From Planctomycetota bacterium (GTDB taxonomy: Bacteria; Planctomycetota; UBA1135; JACQFD01): DNA of 64,000 bases. The stretch is taken from positions 248,001-312,000 of the forward strand of contig JACQFD010000039.1 in assembly GCA_016200225.1 (NCBI GenBank), read 5' to 3'. A program made the position numbers and the translations under genes. Below the pieces are notes generated by a model, which had not been told where the DNA came from, did no database searches, and saw only the letters and a list, made by a program, of their open reading frames with translations. This document shows positions 62,540 through 64,000 of the stretch, piece after piece. Position 1 is the first letter of the stretch. Each line of letters opens with the position of its first letter.

Positions 62540-63595
62540 TCAATTGCCCGAACGGAGGCGTTTCATGAAGTCGGCGCGCTTCTGAGGATTCGGATCCCAT
62601 TTGATATCGATGAGAGAATCGACAAAATAAACGAGACCCCACAATTCCTCCTCCTTCAGCGAATCTTTCCATTTCGGCATGGCCGCGCCGCCGATGCCGG
62701 TGCCGATCGCGCGATACAAATCCGTGAGACGGTCCGCATGTTGTTTCGTCTGTTCGTCCGCCGATGCGCTTGGATCGACTTTCGTAATCGATCGAAGTTC
62801 ATGAAATGTAAAATCCGGCGGCGTGATCATGACGCCATAGGAACTTTCCGTCGGAATGGGCCACGAGGCGCTTTCGCGCAACGTGTCGGAGTCTTTACCG
62901 TTGTCCTTCAGTAATTGTGTATATTCGCTTTGTGTAATATACGACGGGTGGCAGCCCGCGCAGTTGCCGCGCGCCTTGGAATGGAATTGCCAGCGGCCGA
63001 TTTTAATAGCGTCCTCCCGGGTCAGTTTCTTCGCCGCGACGGGATCGGGCGACATCTCGATCGGCTTGCCGGGGCCCTCGGTGCCCCAACGGCTGTTGAG
63101 CGTTTTAATATATTGAATAATTTCCCGGAGCCGCGTTTCGGAGACGTCCCATTTTAACATTGCGGTTCCGTGGAGGCCGGCGCGAACCGTGCGCACTAAA
63201 TCGTCGTCGGTCGGAAGGTCGCCCGACGGCACGCTCTTGAACTTGAATTGTAATGACTGGCCGGGCGCTGCGAAATTTCGGGGCGGAGGCACGAGACCGG
63301 CCGCCGACGGGCCGAGTCCGTCGCCGTTTTTCCCATGGCACGACGAACAAAGCGTGCGAAATGCAAGTTTTCCACGATTTAATACATCGGCGGAAACTGT
63401 AAACTCCTTGCTGTCCGCGTCGAGGAATTTGACCTGTTTCACCTCCTCCGCGCCCGTGACGTTGCCTTCGTCGTCGAATTTCGACATCGTAAACGTATCG
63501 GGCGTCGTGAGCGGCGGAAGCGGTTCGCATGCAACAATTCCAATACAGGCCGCCGAGAGAGCCGCCAGCGAGTTTCCGAGGAATTTGTAGTTCAC
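62540..63595 (-). CDS. Diheme c-type cytochrome lipoprotein of the oxidase cluster
   Basis: The GTG at 63595 gives 351 residues with a lipobox signal (SLAALSAACIGIVAC). Two cytochrome c domains follow: CSSCHGKNGDG with a distal Met in GTAMLKWD, and CAGCHPSYITQ with a distal Met in GAAMPKWKD. An in-frame ATG at 63670 adds a non-family leader. It probably passes electrons from the quinol-oxidising complex to the oxidase, like the diheme cytochromes of caa3 or alternative-complex-III clusters. The exact donor is beyond the window. Confidence 0.82.
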   Translation of the reverse strand: MNYKFLGNSLAALSAACIGIVACEPLPPLTTPDTFTMSKFDDEGNVTGAEEVKQVKFLDADSKEFTVSADVLNRGKLAFRTLCSSCHGKNGDGLGPSAAGLVPPPRNFAAPGQSLQFKFKSVPSGDLPTDDDLVRTVRAGLHGTAMLKWDVSETRLREIIQYIKTLNSRWGTEGPGKPIEMSPDPVAAKKLTREDAIKIGRWQFHSKARGNCAGCHPSYITQSEYTQLLKDNGKDSDTLRESASWPIPTESSYGVMITPPDFTFHELRSITKVDPSASADEQTKQHADRLTDLYRAIGTGIGGAAMPKWKDSLKEEELWGLVYFVDSLIDIKWDPNPQKRADFMKRLRSGN

Positions 63596-63633
63596 GGTTT
63601 GAAGCTTTGCGTTTTGGTATTGATTAAATTTGA

Positions 63634-64000
63634 TTATGTAAAATAGACCACCGCGAACGTCGCGAGCCACGCGACGTCGACGAAATGCCAGAACATCGAG
63701 ACCGAATACGCGCGCACTTCATAATGAATCGCGCGATCGGCGGTCGGACGCGGGCCGATTCCCGCGAGCGCGCGGAGACCCGGAAGCGTCCAGATGAATA
63801 GTAATAATCCCGCGGCCACGTGCAGCGCGTGGAATCCGGTTAATAAGTAAAACAGACTCTGATACGTCCCGTCGGACATATACATTCCAGGACGCCAGAG
63901 TTCGAGCCACGTCTCGATTTGTAAGAATAGGAAAACGAGGCCGCAAAGCATCGTCGCGCCGACGAACACGATCGATCGCGGCGAATTCAATCGGCGCCCG
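63634..64000 (-). CDS. Second heme-copper oxidase subunit III-like protein (partial, N-terminus off the right edge)
   Basis: The frame is open to the right edge. The visible 121 residues hold three or four membrane helices with GFHALHVAAGLLLFIWTLPG and FWHFVDVAWLATFAVVYFT, the C-terminal half of subunit III. The first visible residues (LNSPRSIVFVGATMLCGLVF) are a membrane helix, so the true start lies upstream. It is the second subunit III of the cluster and is clearly different in sequence from the one at 60722-61435. Confidence 0.78.
   Translation of the reverse strand, partial: GRRLNSPRSIVFVGATMLCGLVFLFLQIETWLELWRPGMYMSDGTYQSLFYLLTGFHALHVAAGLLLFIWTLPGLRALAGIGPRPTADRAIHYEVRAYSVSMFWHFVDVAWLATFAVVYFT

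Overview
The window is a GC-rich, gene-dense stretch of chromosome from a flagellated, aerobic, Gram-negative (outer-membrane) bacterium. A porin-type beta-barrel protein, an ADP-heptose epimerase (HldD), many lipoproteins, a polar-type flagellar export operon and a heme-copper oxidase cluster show this. The mix of a BBP2-like porin, a collagen-like fibre protein, DUF1028, TPR/CHAT, HEAT-repeat and EF-hand proteins suggests a planctomycete or a relative. That placement is inferred from gene content only. No rRNA, tRNA, CRISPR array or insertion sequence was seen.

Layout. 1-4.2 kb: the start of a porin gene leaving the left edge, then a large collagen-like surface protein. 4.3-6.1 kb: a methyltransferase, then a small island of foreign-looking DNA with a broken RhuM-type gene, an orphan small gene and a DUF1801 gene. 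6.1-9.5 kb: a zinc-ribbon protein, a low-affinity phosphate transporter with its DUF47 partner, and a secreted protein. 9.5-20.1 kb (minus strand): one tightly packed operon, fliO-fliP-fliQ-fliR-flhB-flhA-flhF-flhG-(membrane protein)-fliA, which continues into four undescribed genes including two lipoproteins; a palindrome and a sigma-54-like site lie at its head. 20.2-24.5 kb: hldD, a DUF4143 ATPase, and an M4 metalloprotease followed by an emfourin-type inhibitor gene. 24.6-30.7 kb (minus strand): an iron-type ABC importer co-transcribed with a pentaheme cytochrome and a HEAT-repeat lipoprotein.

31.1-40 kb (plus strand): an FtsK-like membrane protein that keeps the N-terminal membrane domain and the C-terminal gamma winged helix but lacks the ATPase motor, followed by rimO, pgsA, pgpA, a HAMP-SpoIIE phosphatase, a MazG-like protein and priA. 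40.1-47.8 kb: an exported TPR-CHAT protein, a receiver/histidine-kinase pair and a TauE-type permease. 47.8-53 kb: an amino-acid permease, a DUF1028 protein whose start codon lies in a hairpin, a DedA protein and an outer-membrane barrel. 53-59.1 kb (minus strand): ctpA-tsaD-larB-carA-M28 peptidase. 59.3-64 kb: an EF-hand protein, then the distal part of a cytochrome oxidase cluster (two subunit III genes, subunit IV, Sco, a diheme cytochrome c and two small membrane proteins) running off the right edge.

The most unusual item is the motorless FtsK-like protein at 31.1-33.3 kb. The unassigned tail of the flagellar operon, the cytochrome/HEAT extension of the iron importer and the exported TPR-CHAT protein come next. 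Genes often overlap by 4 bases and several starts are TTG or GTG.
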